Of a stretch of 64,000 bases of DNA, positions 21,111-30,327 are shown piece by piece (within the stretch, counting starts at the first letter, position 1; each line of letters begins with the position of its first letter). This DNA comes from Frigoribacterium sp. CG_9.8 (lineage in GTDB: Bacteria; Actinomycetota; Actinomycetes; Actinomycetales; Microbacteriaceae). The notes beneath the pieces were generated by a model that was not told the DNA's origin, did not search any database, and saw only the letters and a program-made list of their open reading frames with translations. The DNA lies in contig NZ_JADOVH010000005.1 in NCBI RefSeq assembly GCF_015751965.1, positions 124,001 to 188,000 on the forward strand, in the 5' to 3' direction. A program made the position numbers and the translations under genes.

Positions 21111-21965
21111 GTGAGCGAGGGATCGGCACGTTCCGATAATTTCTGCTATCGGCATCCCGACCGCCAAAGCTACGTGCTCTGCCAGCGCTGCGGACGCACG
21201 ATCTGTGCCGAATGTCAGACCCCGGCGGCGGTCGGTGTGCACTGCCCGGAATGCATGCGCGAATCGCGTCAGAGCGCGCCGCGCACCAAGCCGGCGATCG
21301 TGACCTCAGTGCGCCGGTTGGCGCAGCCGGGAACACCCATTGTCAGCTACACAATCATGGCTCTGTGCGTGCTCGTGTTCGTTGCCGAGGTGTTTACCGG
21401 TCAGTTGGTTGGGCAGGGTAGCCCTATCGTGACTGCCCTGCTGTACTACCCGCCCTACACGGTAATCGAACCGTGGCGGATGCTCACCTCGCTGTTCGTG
21501 CACGGCTCGATCCTGCACATTCTCTTTAACATGTATTCGCTCTTCGTGCTCGGCCCGGAGCTGGAGCGGATGATCGGGCGATGGCGTTTTGCAACCCTGT
21601 TCCTGCTGAGCGGCCTCGGTGGCTCGGTCGCGGTGTTGCTGAGCACTCCGAACTCGGCGGTCATCGGGGCATCCGGGGCGATTTTCGGGCTGTTCGGCGC
21701 CTACTTTGTCATTGCGAGGCACTTGGGCGGCAATAGCCGCCAGCTCATCATCGTGATCGTGATCAACCTCGTCATCGGTTTCATAGTGCCCGGAATTGCC
21801 TGGCAGGCCCACGTGGGTGGCCTGCTGGTCGGGGCGCTCGTTGCATTCGTTTTCGTGCGCACGCGGGACCGCCGCAAAAGTGGCATCCAACTCCTACTGC
21901 TCGCGGTCGTTTTTGTTCTGTTGCTCATCGCGAGCGTCGTGGGAGTTCAACTCATCGGAAGCTGA
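21111..21965 (+). CDS. rhomboid family intramembrane serine protease
   Basis: Encodes 284 residues from GTG 21111. The N-terminus has a small zinc-binding B-box-like module (CYRHPDRQSYVLCQRCGR, then CAECQTPAAVGVHCPEC). After a linker come about six membrane helices. The catalytic Ser is in GASGAIFGLFG and the His is in WQAHVGGLLVG; the HGSILHILFNMYSLFVLGPELE motif is also typical. Rhomboids cleave membrane proteins within the bilayer; the substrate here is unknown. It converges with crgA. Confidence 0.93.
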   Translation: MSEGSARSDNFCYRHPDRQSYVLCQRCGRTICAECQTPAAVGVHCPECMRESRQSAPRTKPAIVTSVRRLAQPGTPIVSYTIMALCVLVFVAEVFTGQLVGQGSPIVTALLYYPPYTVIEPWRMLTSLFVHGSILHILFNMYSLFVLGPELERMIGRWRFATLFLLSGLGGSVAVLLSTPNSAVIGASGAIFGLFGAYFVIARHLGGNSRQLIIVIVINLVIGFIVPGIAWQAHVGGLLVGALVAFVFVRTRDRRKSGIQLLLLAVVFVLLLIASVVGVQLIGS

Positions 21966-22002
21966 GTGGATAGTTTTCCACAAGATTCTCCACAGTGGGG
22001 AT

Positions 22003-22020
22003 AATTACACCGGTGTAATT
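22003..22020. repeat. perfect 18-bp palindrome between convergent genes
   Basis: AATTACACCGGTGTAATT is perfectly self-complementary and lies between the rhomboid and crgA stop codons. With no loop it is a poor terminator stem and looks more like a protein-binding site. A related half (GGTGTAATT, preceded by CACT) occurs inside oriC near 10289-10299. A TGGGGATAA DnaA-like box lies just before it. Confidence 0.7.
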
Positions 22021-22050
22021 GGCCCGGGAAATGGCGTGGTCTGGGCCAGC

Positions 22051-22296
22051 TCAGCGCCAGCGCGTGGTCATGAGGAAGCCGAGGAACAGAATCCCGAAAC
22101 CGATGAGGATGTTGAGCGGGCCGAGTAAGGGGATAGGCAGCGTGTTGTTGCTCACATAGAAGACGATGATCCAGGCGAAGCCCAGGAGCATCAGTCCGAA
22201 CATGATTGGCTTGAACCACACCGGGTTAGGGGCGTCGTCTCCCGAGCGGTTCTCGTCGGAACCAACGGCATTCGAGCGCGAAGTGGATTTTGCCAT
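22051..22296 (-). CDS. crgA: cell division protein CrgA
   Basis: The product has 81 residues. A charged, disordered N-terminus is followed by two membrane helices, WFKPIMFGLMLLGFAWIIV and LGPLNILIGFGILFLGF, the family architecture of CrgA (formerly UPF0233/WhiP). CrgA is an actinobacterial divisome protein that binds FtsZ and peptidoglycan synthases. Its position between rhomboid/cyclophilin and sortase/pabA/pknB matches other actinobacteria. Confidence 0.93.
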   Translation of the reverse strand: MAKSTSRSNAVGSDENRSGDDAPNPVWFKPIMFGLMLLGFAWIIVFYVSNNTLPIPLLGPLNILIGFGILFLGFLMTTRWR

Positions 22297-22383
22297 GCCA
22301 AAATCTTAGCCTGAAAGGGTTGCACCCCCTCGGATAGCCTGAGGAGGCCAGCGCATTCAGACCAAACGCCTAGAATCGACCCC

Positions 22384-23196
22384 ATGGATGAGGATGGGGG
22401 CGAGGGTGCCGTGCCGGCGAAACCGCGGCCGCGCGCCAGCGTCGTCGGGGTGCTCGGCGAGGTCCTCGTCACCTGCGGTGTGCTGGTCTTCCTCTTCCTC
22501 GGCTGGCAGGTCTGGCTCAACGACCTCATCGTGGGTGCAGACCAGAATAGAGCCGGGACTGCTCTTGGCGAAGGTTGGGATAAAACGCCTCCGAGTCGCC
22601 AGCACGCCACAGCTCCGGCCACCACCCCGTCCGCGACTCCCTCCGTCAGCCCCTCGCCCGGTCTGGCCACCGATTTCGGTGAGCCCGTAGTGGGAAGCGC
22701 GCCGCGGGACACCGTGAAGTTCGCGGTGCTCTATGTGCCCCGCTTCGGTGCGGACTATGCGCGATCGATTTCCGAGGGCGTCGAGACCGCGGAGGTGCTC
22801 GATAGGAACGGCATCGGGCACTATCCAGACACTCAGATGCCCGGACAAGTCGGCAACTTCGCAATCGCTGCCCACCGCACCACCCACGGAGCACCCTTCA
22901 AGCCACTGGCGAACCTCCAGGTTGGCGACAAGATTTATGTGCGCACCCCGGACGGGTATTACACCTACAGCTTCCGTGGCCTCGAATACGTGCGACCGAC
23001 CGGCGTCGGCGTGCTCAGCCCCGTACCCCAGTTCGCCGGTGCGGAAACGACCGATCGTATTCTGACGATGACGAGTTGCAATCCGGAGTTCTCTGCGGCC
23101 GAGCGCATCATTGCCTATGCGGCACTCGAGTCATGGCAGCCGACCTCTGCCGGGGCCCCCGCCGCCATCAGCGCGGCCGTCACGGCGAAGAGTTAG
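22384..23196 (+). CDS. class E sortase
   Basis: The product has 270 residues. One N-terminal membrane segment (VVGVLGEVLVTCGVLVFLFL) is followed by a Pro/Ser/Thr linker and the sortase barrel. The catalytic His is in FAIAAHRTTHGAPF, the Cys in LTMTSCNPEFS, and the Arg in AAERIIAY. Class E sortases attach LAXTG-bearing proteins to peptidoglycan in high-G+C Gram-positives, often acting as the housekeeping sortase. It is followed by a small membrane protein and pabA, probably as one transcription unit. Confidence 0.92.
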   Translation: MDEDGGEGAVPAKPRPRASVVGVLGEVLVTCGVLVFLFLGWQVWLNDLIVGADQNRAGTALGEGWDKTPPSRQHATAPATTPSATPSVSPSPGLATDFGEPVVGSAPRDTVKFAVLYVPRFGADYARSISEGVETAEVLDRNGIGHYPDTQMPGQVGNFAIAAHRTTHGAPFKPLANLQVGDKIYVRTPDGYYTYSFRGLEYVRPTGVGVLSPVPQFAGAETTDRILTMTSCNPEFSAAERIIAYAALESWQPTSAGAPAAISAAVTAKS

Positions 23197-23203
23197 GACG
23201 GCC

Positions 23204-23362
23204 ATGTACGCAGCACTCTGGCGACTGATGCCCGGCCCCCTCTGGCTGCGGGTGTTGCTGCTCGCATTCCTATTCACGGCGGTCCTCGCCGGGTTGGTAC
23301 TTTTTGTGTTCCCGTGGCTCGATACCTTCGTGAACACAAACGAGGTGACGGTGGGAACATGA
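23204..23362 (+). CDS. small single-pass membrane protein
   Basis: Encodes 52 residues from ATG 23204. It contains one strong hydrophobic helix (LLLAFLFTAVLAGLVLFVF) after a short WRLMPGPLWLRV amphipathic start, with a polar tail. Its stop overlaps the pabA start (ATGA at 23359-23362), showing translational coupling. It lies 7 bases after the sortase stop. A small protein of this kind often sits between sortase E and pabA in Microbacteriaceae; the function is not known. Confidence 0.8.
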   Translation: MYAALWRLMPGPLWLRVLLLAFLFTAVLAGLVLFVFPWLDTFVNTNEVTVGT

Positions 23363-23997
23363 CACGAATTCTGGTAATCGACAACTACGACAGCTTCGTC
23401 TACACACTGAACGGCTATCTGCTTCAGCTCGGTGCAGCGACGGATGTCGTGCGCAACGACTCCTTCTTGGCACGGGATGCTGCGGCGCGCATTGCCGAGT
23501 ACGACGGGGTACTGCTGTCGCCCGGACCGGGCACGCCCGCAGCTGCTGGCGTCTCCATCCCGATCGTGACGGCCGCACTCGAGAGCGGCCTGCCGCTGCT
23601 CGGGGTGTGCCTGGGACATCAGGCGATTGCCGAAGCGCTCGGCGCTACCGTTACTCACGCCGAGGAACTCATGCACGGCAAGACCTCGCTGATCACCCAC
23701 GACGACAGCGACTTCTACCTCGGGGTTCCGCAGCCATTTCGGGCGACCAGGTACCATTCCCTCGCCGTCGTCGATTCGACCGTGCCCGACGAACTGGTCG
23801 TAACCTCGCGCACCGATGGTGGCGTGATCATGGGCGTGAGGCATGAAGCTGCCCCGATCTACGGTGTGCAGTTCCATCCGGAATCGGTGCTCACCGAGGG
23901 CGGTTACAGCATGATCGCAAGCTGGCTGACGGTCGCCGGGCTGGAGACGGCTCGCGAGGCGTCGCGAGGACTCACCCCGCTGGTCAACCTGGGTTAG
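23359..23997 (+). CDS. aminodeoxychorismate/anthranilate synthase glutamine amidotransferase
   Basis: Encodes 212 residues from ATG 23359. The class I amidotransferase triad is clear: nucleophile Cys in GVCLGHQAIAEALG, and His/Glu in VQFHPESVLTEGG. The N-terminus ILVIDNYDSFVYTL is the TrpG/PabA signature. The subunit releases ammonia from glutamine for a chorismate-using partner. No TrpE/PabB is adjacent, so it may serve folate synthesis, tryptophan synthesis, or both. It converges with pknB. Confidence 0.9.
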   Translation: MTRILVIDNYDSFVYTLNGYLLQLGAATDVVRNDSFLARDAAARIAEYDGVLLSPGPGTPAAAGVSIPIVTAALESGLPLLGVCLGHQAIAEALGATVTHAEELMHGKTSLITHDDSDFYLGVPQPFRATRYHSLAVVDSTVPDELVVTSRTDGGVIMGVRHEAAPIYGVQFHPESVLTEGGYSMIASWLTVAGLETAREASRGLTPLVNLG

Positions 23998-24030
23998 CGG
24001 CTGCCGGCCCTGTGTCGACCACCGGAGTGC

Positions 24031-25719
24031 TCATCCGCTGCAATAGGTGAGCGTGATCGTCGACCGTTGTGGCTGGTCGCCGGTAATGGACTGCGATGTC
24101 ACTTTGTTTCCGGCGCAGCTAGAATCGGCCACCGGACTGATGGTGAGTTGTAATTCGCCCAGCTGCGTATTCGCATTACCGATGTCGGCACCGACGACAG
24201 AGGGGATGGCGACAAGGCCGGTGGAAATGAAGAGGTTGACCACATCCCCCTCGCGCGCGGCAGTGCTGGCTGCCGGATCACTGCGGATCACGGTGCCTGC
24301 CGTGATGGTCGCCGAATTCTCCGGGGTATTGGTGCCCATGGCGAGTTTCCGCGATTGAAGAGCTGTCTTGGCAGCTTCGACAGTGAGGTTGCTCAGGCTC
24401 GGAATCGACGTGGGAGTCTTGCCTGACGAGACGGTGACAAGCACGGTGGTGTTTTGCGCCACCTTCTCCCCGCCGGATGGTTCCGTGCTGATGATGTGAC
24501 CGTTCTCCACCGTGGAACTCGCCTGTTCGAGCCGTGTCGTCTTGAGGCCCGCTCCGGTGAGCTTGGCCGCGCCCTGGTCATACAGCTGCCCAGCCACGCT
24601 CGGCACGTTCACCGAGAGATTGTTGCCGATGGTGGCGGGCGGCAGGTTCGCCACCCAGATGACCACGGCGACGAGCATTACCGCGAGGGCGATGATCCCC
24701 ACCCAGATCCAGGCGACGGGGGGCCGATTCTGGGTGCGGATGGAGCGGGTGTCAGCAGGCGTGGACAACTGGCGAAGTGTGGCCTCTGATCCGGCTGTCG
24801 CCGACGGATTCACCCCGAGAAGTGTCGAGTTGAAATCACCGGCCGGGGGCTTGCGCGGCGGTACGCCGCCCGCACTCGCATCCTCGAGATCCTGGCGGAA
24901 CTCGGCGGCGGTCTGGAACCGTTGAAACTTGTCTTTCACAAGAGCCCGGAGCACAACGGAGTCGATCGAGGGCGACACTCGTGGGTTGATCATGCTCGGC
25001 GCGACAGCAGCTTCGCTGATGTGCTGGTAGGCGACGGCGGCGGCCCGATCCCCGCGGAACGGAGGCCGACCAGTGAGGAGTTCGAAGAGCACGACCCCGG
25101 TCGAGTAGAGGTCGGTGCGGGCATCCACCGTTTCGCCCCGCGCCTGCTCGGGAGAGAAATACTGCGCGGTGCCGAGCACAGCGCTGGTGTCGGAGACGGT
25201 CGCGGAGTTGTCAGAGACGGCTCGGGCGATTCCAAAGTCCATCACCTTGACCTGGCCATTTTGGGTGACCATGACATTGCCCGGCTTGATGTCTCGGTGC
25301 ACGAGCAGTGCGCGGTGGCTGTACTCCAGAGCGGTAAGAATGCCCGACACGATGCGCACGGCCTCCTTCGGCTCGAGCGGTCCCTCCGCGACAATGTCCT
25401 TGAGCAGGCGTCCGTCGACGAACTCCATGACGATGTATGGCACCTGGGACTCGATGCCATTTGGCTCGCGAACCGTCTCTTCGCCGGCATCGAATACCCG
25501 CACGATCGTGGGATGAGCCATACGAGCAGCCTTCTGCGCCTCCTCGCGGAACAGCACGCGGAACCGCGGATCCGTTGCCAGCGCCGGCTTGAGCAACTTG
25601 ATCGCTACACGACGGCCGAGTCTGATGTCGGTTCCGACGTGAACATCCGACATACCGCCCCGGCCGATGAGCGCACCAACCTCATAGCGGCCGGCGAGCA
25701 GCCGATTGCCTTCAGTCAC
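24031..25719 (-). CDS. pknB: PASTA-domain serine/threonine protein kinase PknB
   Basis: Encodes 562 residues from GTG 25719, chosen because AGGAGA precedes it by seven bases; the frame runs further upstream without support. Kinase motifs are IGRGGMSDVHVG (glycine loop), VAIKLLKP (lysine), LVHRDIKPGNVMVT (catalytic loop) and KVMDFGIARA (metal site). A membrane helix (VGIIALAVMLVAVVIWV) leads to three extracellular PASTA repeats that bind muropeptides or lipid II. PknB controls cell-wall synthesis and is essential in mycobacteria. It is the last gene of the fhaA-to-pknB operon. Confidence 0.95.
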   Translation of the reverse strand: MTEGNRLLAGRYEVGALIGRGGMSDVHVGTDIRLGRRVAIKLLKPALATDPRFRVLFREEAQKAARMAHPTIVRVFDAGEETVREPNGIESQVPYIVMEFVDGRLLKDIVAEGPLEPKEAVRIVSGILTALEYSHRALLVHRDIKPGNVMVTQNGQVKVMDFGIARAVSDNSATVSDTSAVLGTAQYFSPEQARGETVDARTDLYSTGVVLFELLTGRPPFRGDRAAAVAYQHISEAAVAPSMINPRVSPSIDSVVLRALVKDKFQRFQTAAEFRQDLEDASAGGVPPRKPPAGDFNSTLLGVNPSATAGSEATLRQLSTPADTRSIRTQNRPPVAWIWVGIIALAVMLVAVVIWVANLPPATIGNNLSVNVPSVAGQLYDQGAAKLTGAGLKTTRLEQASSTVENGHIISTEPSGGEKVAQNTTVLVTVSSGKTPTSIPSLSNLTVEAAKTALQSRKLAMGTNTPENSATITAGTVIRSDPAASTAAREGDVVNLFISTGLVAIPSVVGADIGNANTQLGELQLTISPVADSSCAGNKVTSQSITGDQPQRSTITLTYCSG

Positions 25720-25790
25720 GAATGATCTCCTGGGTGGTGCGGGGGGCAAGACCTTGCCAGTGTAATGCGTCGGGGCCCGGCGGCCGTCGG

Positions 25791-27446
25791 CTAGGGACCC
25801 GACACCTGCTCGAGGGTCTGAGACGATGGGGAGGCAGCACCGGAGCACTGCGCCACGTAAGTCATCGTGTTTTTTGTTCCGGGCACTGCCGAAAGCGTCC
25901 AGGTGAGGCTGGTCACCTTCGGACCAACGGGGTTGGCTGGCGCGAAGGTGGATCCCGTGCTCGCGGTGACGACGAAGTTCAACAGCGTCGACCCGGTGGG
26001 GCAGCCGGTGTAGGCGGGAATCGTTACGGTCACCACGTTGGCTTCATTCGCACCCGGACTGAGTGGTTCAGGCTGACTGGGCGTCGCGGTAACCTCACCG
26101 TAGAAGCGCACTGTGATGGTGTCGTTCTTCCGCACGTTGCCGGTGGGGTTCACGAAGTAGGCAGTGCCGACCTTCGATGCGTCGGGTGCTGGCGTCGCAT
26201 CCGGCACCATGTTGGCCCCCAGTCCCAGCTGGTCGAGCTTCGCCTGAACCACGGAGAGTTTTTCGCCGATGAACATGGTCGGACTGATGTTGACGATGTC
26301 GCTCGTCGGCGACGGGGACGGAGACGAGGGGGTCGCAGACGGTGTTTGCGACGTGGCTAAAGGCGGCTGGGACGGTGCCGGCGATGGGTTGCCGAGCAGA
26401 GTGATCAGCGCACCGATGAGAACGATGGCGAGGATTGCGACCAGGGCGATGAGCGGCCAGGTCCATGGGCTGCGGGTCTTCGTCGGCACCGTATTCGGCG
26501 GTGGTGAATCGATGGCGTCAGCGGTGGTGAGCAGGCGAGTGGCCTGGGTCGTGGGGTTTTCCCTCAGCAGGGCAGGCAGGGTTCCGGCGCCGAGAATCCC
26601 GGGCACAGCGGATGCCGCACCAGCGACATCCCCACGGCGGAGCGCTTGGGAGGCACGCGCGAGGTGCGCTGCCGATGCCGGCCGGTCGGCCGGGTTCTTG
26701 GCGATGCAGGCGTAGACGAGATTGCGCACCGGTTCGGACACCGTGACCGGCAACTCGGGCGGAGCCTCGTTGATCTGTGCCATCGCGATCGCAACCTGCG
26801 ACTCGCCCGTGAACGGACGCCTGCCGGCGAGGGCTTCGTACGCCACAATCCCGAGAGAGTAGATATCGGTGGTGGGCGACGCTGGGTGTCCGCTCGCCTG
26901 TTCCGGCGACAGGTATTGCACGGTGCCCATCACCTGGCCGGTGGCGGTGAGCGGCACTTGGTCGGCGATGCGGGCGATACCGAAGTCGGTGATCTTGACG
27001 CGGCCATCCGGGGTGATCAGCAGGTTGCCCGGCTTGATATCACGGTGCACGAGCCCGGCGGAGTGGGCGGCGTGCAGGGCGGATGCCGTCTGCGCCACGA
27101 TGTCGAGCACGCGGTCGGTTGACAGCATCCGCTCGCGTTCGAGGATGGTGGACAGCGCCTCACCGGGCACCAGCTCCATCACGAGATAGGCGCTGCCCTC
27201 TTCCTCGCCGTAGTCGAAGACGTTGGCGATACCCTCGTGATTGACCAGCGCCGCATGTCGGGCCTCGGCGCGGAAACGCTCGAGGAAGCCGGGATCACCG
27301 AGGTACTCGTCCTTGAGGATCTTGATGGCGACAGTTCGCCCGATCACGAGGTCGGTGGCCTGCCACACCTCGCCCATGCCGCCGATGGCGACCCGGCTGG
27401 AGAGCTGATACCGTCCACCGAAAGTGAGGCCGCTCGTGGGTCTCAT
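25791..27446 (-). CDS. pknA: serine/threonine protein kinase PknA-like
   Basis: The product has 551 residues. The kinase domain shows IGGMGEVWQA, TVAIKILKDEY, LVHRDIKPGNLLIT and VKITDFGIARIA. A Thr-rich activation segment (PLTATGQVMGTVQYLSPEQA) follows. A membrane helix (LIALVAILAIVLIGALITLL) and a Pro/Ser-rich linker precede one or two PASTA-like extracellular modules (NISPTMFIGEKLSVVQAKLD). Mycobacterial PknA lacks PASTA domains, whereas homologues in other actinobacteria often have them, so the name rests on gene order. It overlaps pbpA by 4 bases. Confidence 0.9.
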   Translation of the reverse strand: MRPTSGLTFGGRYQLSSRVAIGGMGEVWQATDLVIGRTVAIKILKDEYLGDPGFLERFRAEARHAALVNHEGIANVFDYGEEEGSAYLVMELVPGEALSTILERERMLSTDRVLDIVAQTASALHAAHSAGLVHRDIKPGNLLITPDGRVKITDFGIARIADQVPLTATGQVMGTVQYLSPEQASGHPASPTTDIYSLGIVAYEALAGRRPFTGESQVAIAMAQINEAPPELPVTVSEPVRNLVYACIAKNPADRPASAAHLARASQALRRGDVAGAASAVPGILGAGTLPALLRENPTTQATRLLTTADAIDSPPPNTVPTKTRSPWTWPLIALVAILAIVLIGALITLLGNPSPAPSQPPLATSQTPSATPSSPSPSPTSDIVNISPTMFIGEKLSVVQAKLDQLGLGANMVPDATPAPDASKVGTAYFVNPTGNVRKNDTITVRFYGEVTATPSQPEPLSPGANEANVVTVTIPAYTGCPTGSTLLNFVVTASTGSTFAPANPVGPKVTSLTWTLSAVPGTKNTMTYVAQCSGAASPSSQTLEQVSGP

Positions 27447-28879
27447 TTGTTCAGCACCGCCTCTATGACTTTTTTTGCAATTGGTGCTGCGACCTCATTA
27501 CCGAAGCCTGTTCCATTTTCGACGACGACCGCAATAGCAACCTCAGGGTTGTTGGCCGGTGCGAACCCAGTGAACCACAGTGTGTATCGCGAGCCGGCGC
27601 CAGTTTCTGCTGTTCCGGTCTTACCCGCCACATCCACGCCGCTAATTCTCGCATTACTCGCCGCACCGCTGTTCACGTTGTTGATCATGAGCTGCGTCAT
27701 GGTGGCGCTGGTGGCTGGAGTGATCGGCTGGCTGAAGACCTTTTGCTCAAAGGGTTGGATGACAGTGAGATCGGGAGCGGTGATCTGTTTGATGAGTGTC
27801 GGCTGCATGAGGGAGCCGCCGTTGGCGATCGCCGCGGAGGTCATGGCCACCTGCAGCGGGGTGACGCGGTCTTCGAACTGTCCGAAGGACGAGAGCTGCA
27901 CCTGCGCAGCATCCCCGATGTTGTACACGCTCGGCGTGACGGTCATCGGGATCGCGAGCTTCTGGCCGTAGCCGTACGCGGTTGCGTACTTCTTCAACTC
28001 CTCGCCGCCGAGCGCAGCTCCGAGCTGAGCCATGGGGATATTGCAGCTGAGGCGAAGCGCATCGGCGATTGAGACTGTGGCACCTCCGCCACAGTTGCCC
28101 CCTTCCGCGTTGTTGATGTTTCGTGACGTGCCCGTGAGGGTGAAAGTGCTTGGGTTTGGGAAGGTGTCCTGCGGCGTGTATCTGCCGCTGTCGATGGCCG
28201 CAGAGGTCGTGATGAGCTTGAACACGGATCCGGGGTAGTAGAGGTCGCCGGCGATGGCACGGTTGACCAGGGGCTTGGTCGGGTCGGCCAGGAGGGTCTT
28301 GTAGGCGCTGATCACATCGTTGGAGTTGTGGGATGCAAGCAGATTGGGGTCGTAGGCGGCTTTGGAGACCATGGCGAGGATGGCACCGGTGCGCGGGTTG
28401 ATCGCAACCACGGCGCCGGAATTGTTGCCAAGGGCATCCCAGGCCGCCTGCTGAATTTTTGGTTCGATGGTGAGGGAGACCGATCCGCCCTTGGGGGTTT
28501 GTCCACGCAGGATCGAATTGGCCTTGGCGAGGAACTGGTCGTTCGCTGTTCCACTGAGGTAGTCGTTCAGTGCCCCCTCGACCCCGGTATTGCCCTGGTT
28601 CAGCGTGAAATATCCGGTGACCGCGGAGTAGAGCTGCGGATTGCTGTACACGCGCTGGAACTTGTATTTGTCGGCGACCGCTTTCGACTCCGCGACCGCC
28701 TGGCCGTCGACGAGAATCGGGCCGCGCTCGGCTGAGTAGCTGTCATTGAGAGTGCGCACATTGCGACTGTCCGCGTTGAGCGAATCCGCCTGAAACACAG
28801 CGATGATCGTGGTGGAGGTGAACAGCGCGACGAACATGAGCAAGACGGCGATGGTCACGCGTTTGATATGACGGTTCAT
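27443..28879 (-). CDS. pbpA: penicillin-binding protein A (class B transpeptidase)
   Basis: The product has 478 residues. There is one N-terminal membrane segment (VTIAVLLMFVALFTSTTIIAV), a non-catalytic dimerisation region, then the transpeptidase domain. Motifs are SxxK in YPGSVFKLITTSA, SxN in LSCNIPMAQLG, and KTG in VAGKTGTAETG. It crosslinks peptidoglycan during septation or elongation, working with the adjacent SEDS glycosyltransferase RodA. It overlaps both neighbours by 4 bases, showing tight operon structure. Confidence 0.95.
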   Translation of the reverse strand: MNRHIKRVTIAVLLMFVALFTSTTIIAVFQADSLNADSRNVRTLNDSYSAERGPILVDGQAVAESKAVADKYKFQRVYSNPQLYSAVTGYFTLNQGNTGVEGALNDYLSGTANDQFLAKANSILRGQTPKGGSVSLTIEPKIQQAAWDALGNNSGAVVAINPRTGAILAMVSKAAYDPNLLASHNSNDVISAYKTLLADPTKPLVNRAIAGDLYYPGSVFKLITTSAAIDSGRYTPQDTFPNPSTFTLTGTSRNINNAEGGNCGGGATVSIADALRLSCNIPMAQLGAALGGEELKKYATAYGYGQKLAIPMTVTPSVYNIGDAAQVQLSSFGQFEDRVTPLQVAMTSAAIANGGSLMQPTLIKQITAPDLTVIQPFEQKVFSQPITPATSATMTQLMINNVNSGAASNARISGVDVAGKTGTAETGAGSRYTLWFTGFAPANNPEVAIAVVVENGTGFGNEVAAPIAKKVIEAVLNK

Positions 28880-30318
28880 GCGTCCACCACCAGTCGGGGC
28901 TGATTGCGCACGCTATCCGAAAGCCGAAGCAGCAGGGCTGCGATGATCCAGTTGGCGACGAGGGAGGATCCACCCGCGGCGAGGAATGGGGTGGTGAGGC
29001 CGGTGAGGGGAATGACCCGGGTGACTCCACCGAGCACGATGAACACCTGAAGTGCGATGGCGAAGGAGAGTCCGATTCCGAGCAGGCGACCGAAGTCGTC
29101 CTGTCCGGCAAACGCGATTCGGAAACCGCGCGAGACGAAGAGCAAATAGAGCGCGAGGATGGCGAAGACGCCAGCGAGCCCGAGCTCCTCGCCGAGGCTG
29201 GCGATGATGTAGTCGCTCTCGGCGAGAGGCACGATTCCGGGGCTGCCCTGCCCCAATCCCGTGCCGATCAGGCCACCGTGAGCGAGACCGAAGATGCCCT
29301 GCACGATCTGGTAGCTGCCACCGGCGGCTTCGTAGACCTTCGGGTTGAACGCGTCAAGCCAGGAGGTGAATCGAGCGCCGACGTAGCCGAGAACCTGACT
29401 TGCGATGAGAGCGCCGCCGACGAAGAGGACGAGCCCGAGGACGACCCAACTCAGGCGCCCCGTAGCGACGTAGGTCATCACGAGGAACAGACCGAAGAAC
29501 AGCAGCGCCATTCCGAGATCGTGCTGGAACACCAACACTGCCATCGCGGCGAGCCAGATCACCAGGATCGGACCAAGATCGCGCACCCGGGGAAACCGCA
29601 TGCCGAGAAACTTGCGCCCGACAAGCGAGAGACTATCGCGGGCGGTCACCAGGTAGCCTGCGAAGAAGATCGCGAGGGCGATCTTCGCGAGCTCGCCGGG
29701 TTGAAAGTTGAAACCGCCGAACCGGATCCAGAGTCGGGCTCCGTTGATCGTCTGGCCGATACCGGGCAGCATCGGCAGCAGCAGCAGTGCGATCCCCACA
29801 AACATCGCAATGTAGCGGTAACGCTGCAGCACCCGGTGATTGCGGATCACCACCACAACCGTGAGCGCAAGAAGCATCGCAAGCGCCGTCCAAGCGATCT
29901 GCCGCACACCAGCGGCTTCCCAGCCGGATTGGTTCTTGCCGATGTCGAGCCGATAGATCTCCGCGATGCCCAGACCGTTGAGCAGGGTGATCACCGGCAG
30001 GATGAACGGGTCGGCCTGGGAGGCGACGAAGCGCAACGCCACGTGAATGATCAGGATGATGACCCCGAGCACCGCTGCCAGCGCGAGCACCGGTCCCTGC
30101 ACGCTGCCGAGTGCGCCGAGCTCGACCAGGGCGATCGCTGCGCCGACGATTCCGAAGGCGAATAACAGCAGTGCGAGCTCGAGATTGCGCAGTTTCGCCG
30201 GTTCACGCAATCGCAGGCGGATCGAGTTGGTGAAGGTGGAGAGAACGCCGGTGGCAGTCTCAGCAGAGCCGGTTCGCGCGGCACTGCTGATCTGGGTGGT
30301 GCTTTCGGTTCGTGTCAT
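28876..30318 (-). CDS. rodA: SEDS-family peptidoglycan glycosyltransferase RodA/FtsW
   Basis: A 480-residue polytopic protein of about 10-12 helices. SEDS signatures include the periplasmic segment YQIVQGIFGLAHGGLIGTGLGQG, the downstream ESDYIIASLGEELGL, and PLTGLTTPFLAAGGSSLVANW near the C-terminus. SEDS proteins polymerise glycan strands from lipid II in partnership with a class B PBP, here pbpA directly downstream. FtsW itself is usually in the dcw cluster, so this is the RodA-type member. Confidence 0.95.
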   Translation of the reverse strand: MTRTESTTQISSAARTGSAETATGVLSTFTNSIRLRLREPAKLRNLELALLLFAFGIVGAAIALVELGALGSVQGPVLALAAVLGVIILIIHVALRFVASQADPFILPVITLLNGLGIAEIYRLDIGKNQSGWEAAGVRQIAWTALAMLLALTVVVVIRNHRVLQRYRYIAMFVGIALLLLPMLPGIGQTINGARLWIRFGGFNFQPGELAKIALAIFFAGYLVTARDSLSLVGRKFLGMRFPRVRDLGPILVIWLAAMAVLVFQHDLGMALLFFGLFLVMTYVATGRLSWVVLGLVLFVGGALIASQVLGYVGARFTSWLDAFNPKVYEAAGGSYQIVQGIFGLAHGGLIGTGLGQGSPGIVPLAESDYIIASLGEELGLAGVFAILALYLLFVSRGFRIAFAGQDDFGRLLGIGLSFAIALQVFIVLGGVTRVIPLTGLTTPFLAAGGSSLVANWIIAALLLRLSDSVRNQPRLVVDA

Positions 30319-30327
30319 GTCAGTGCC

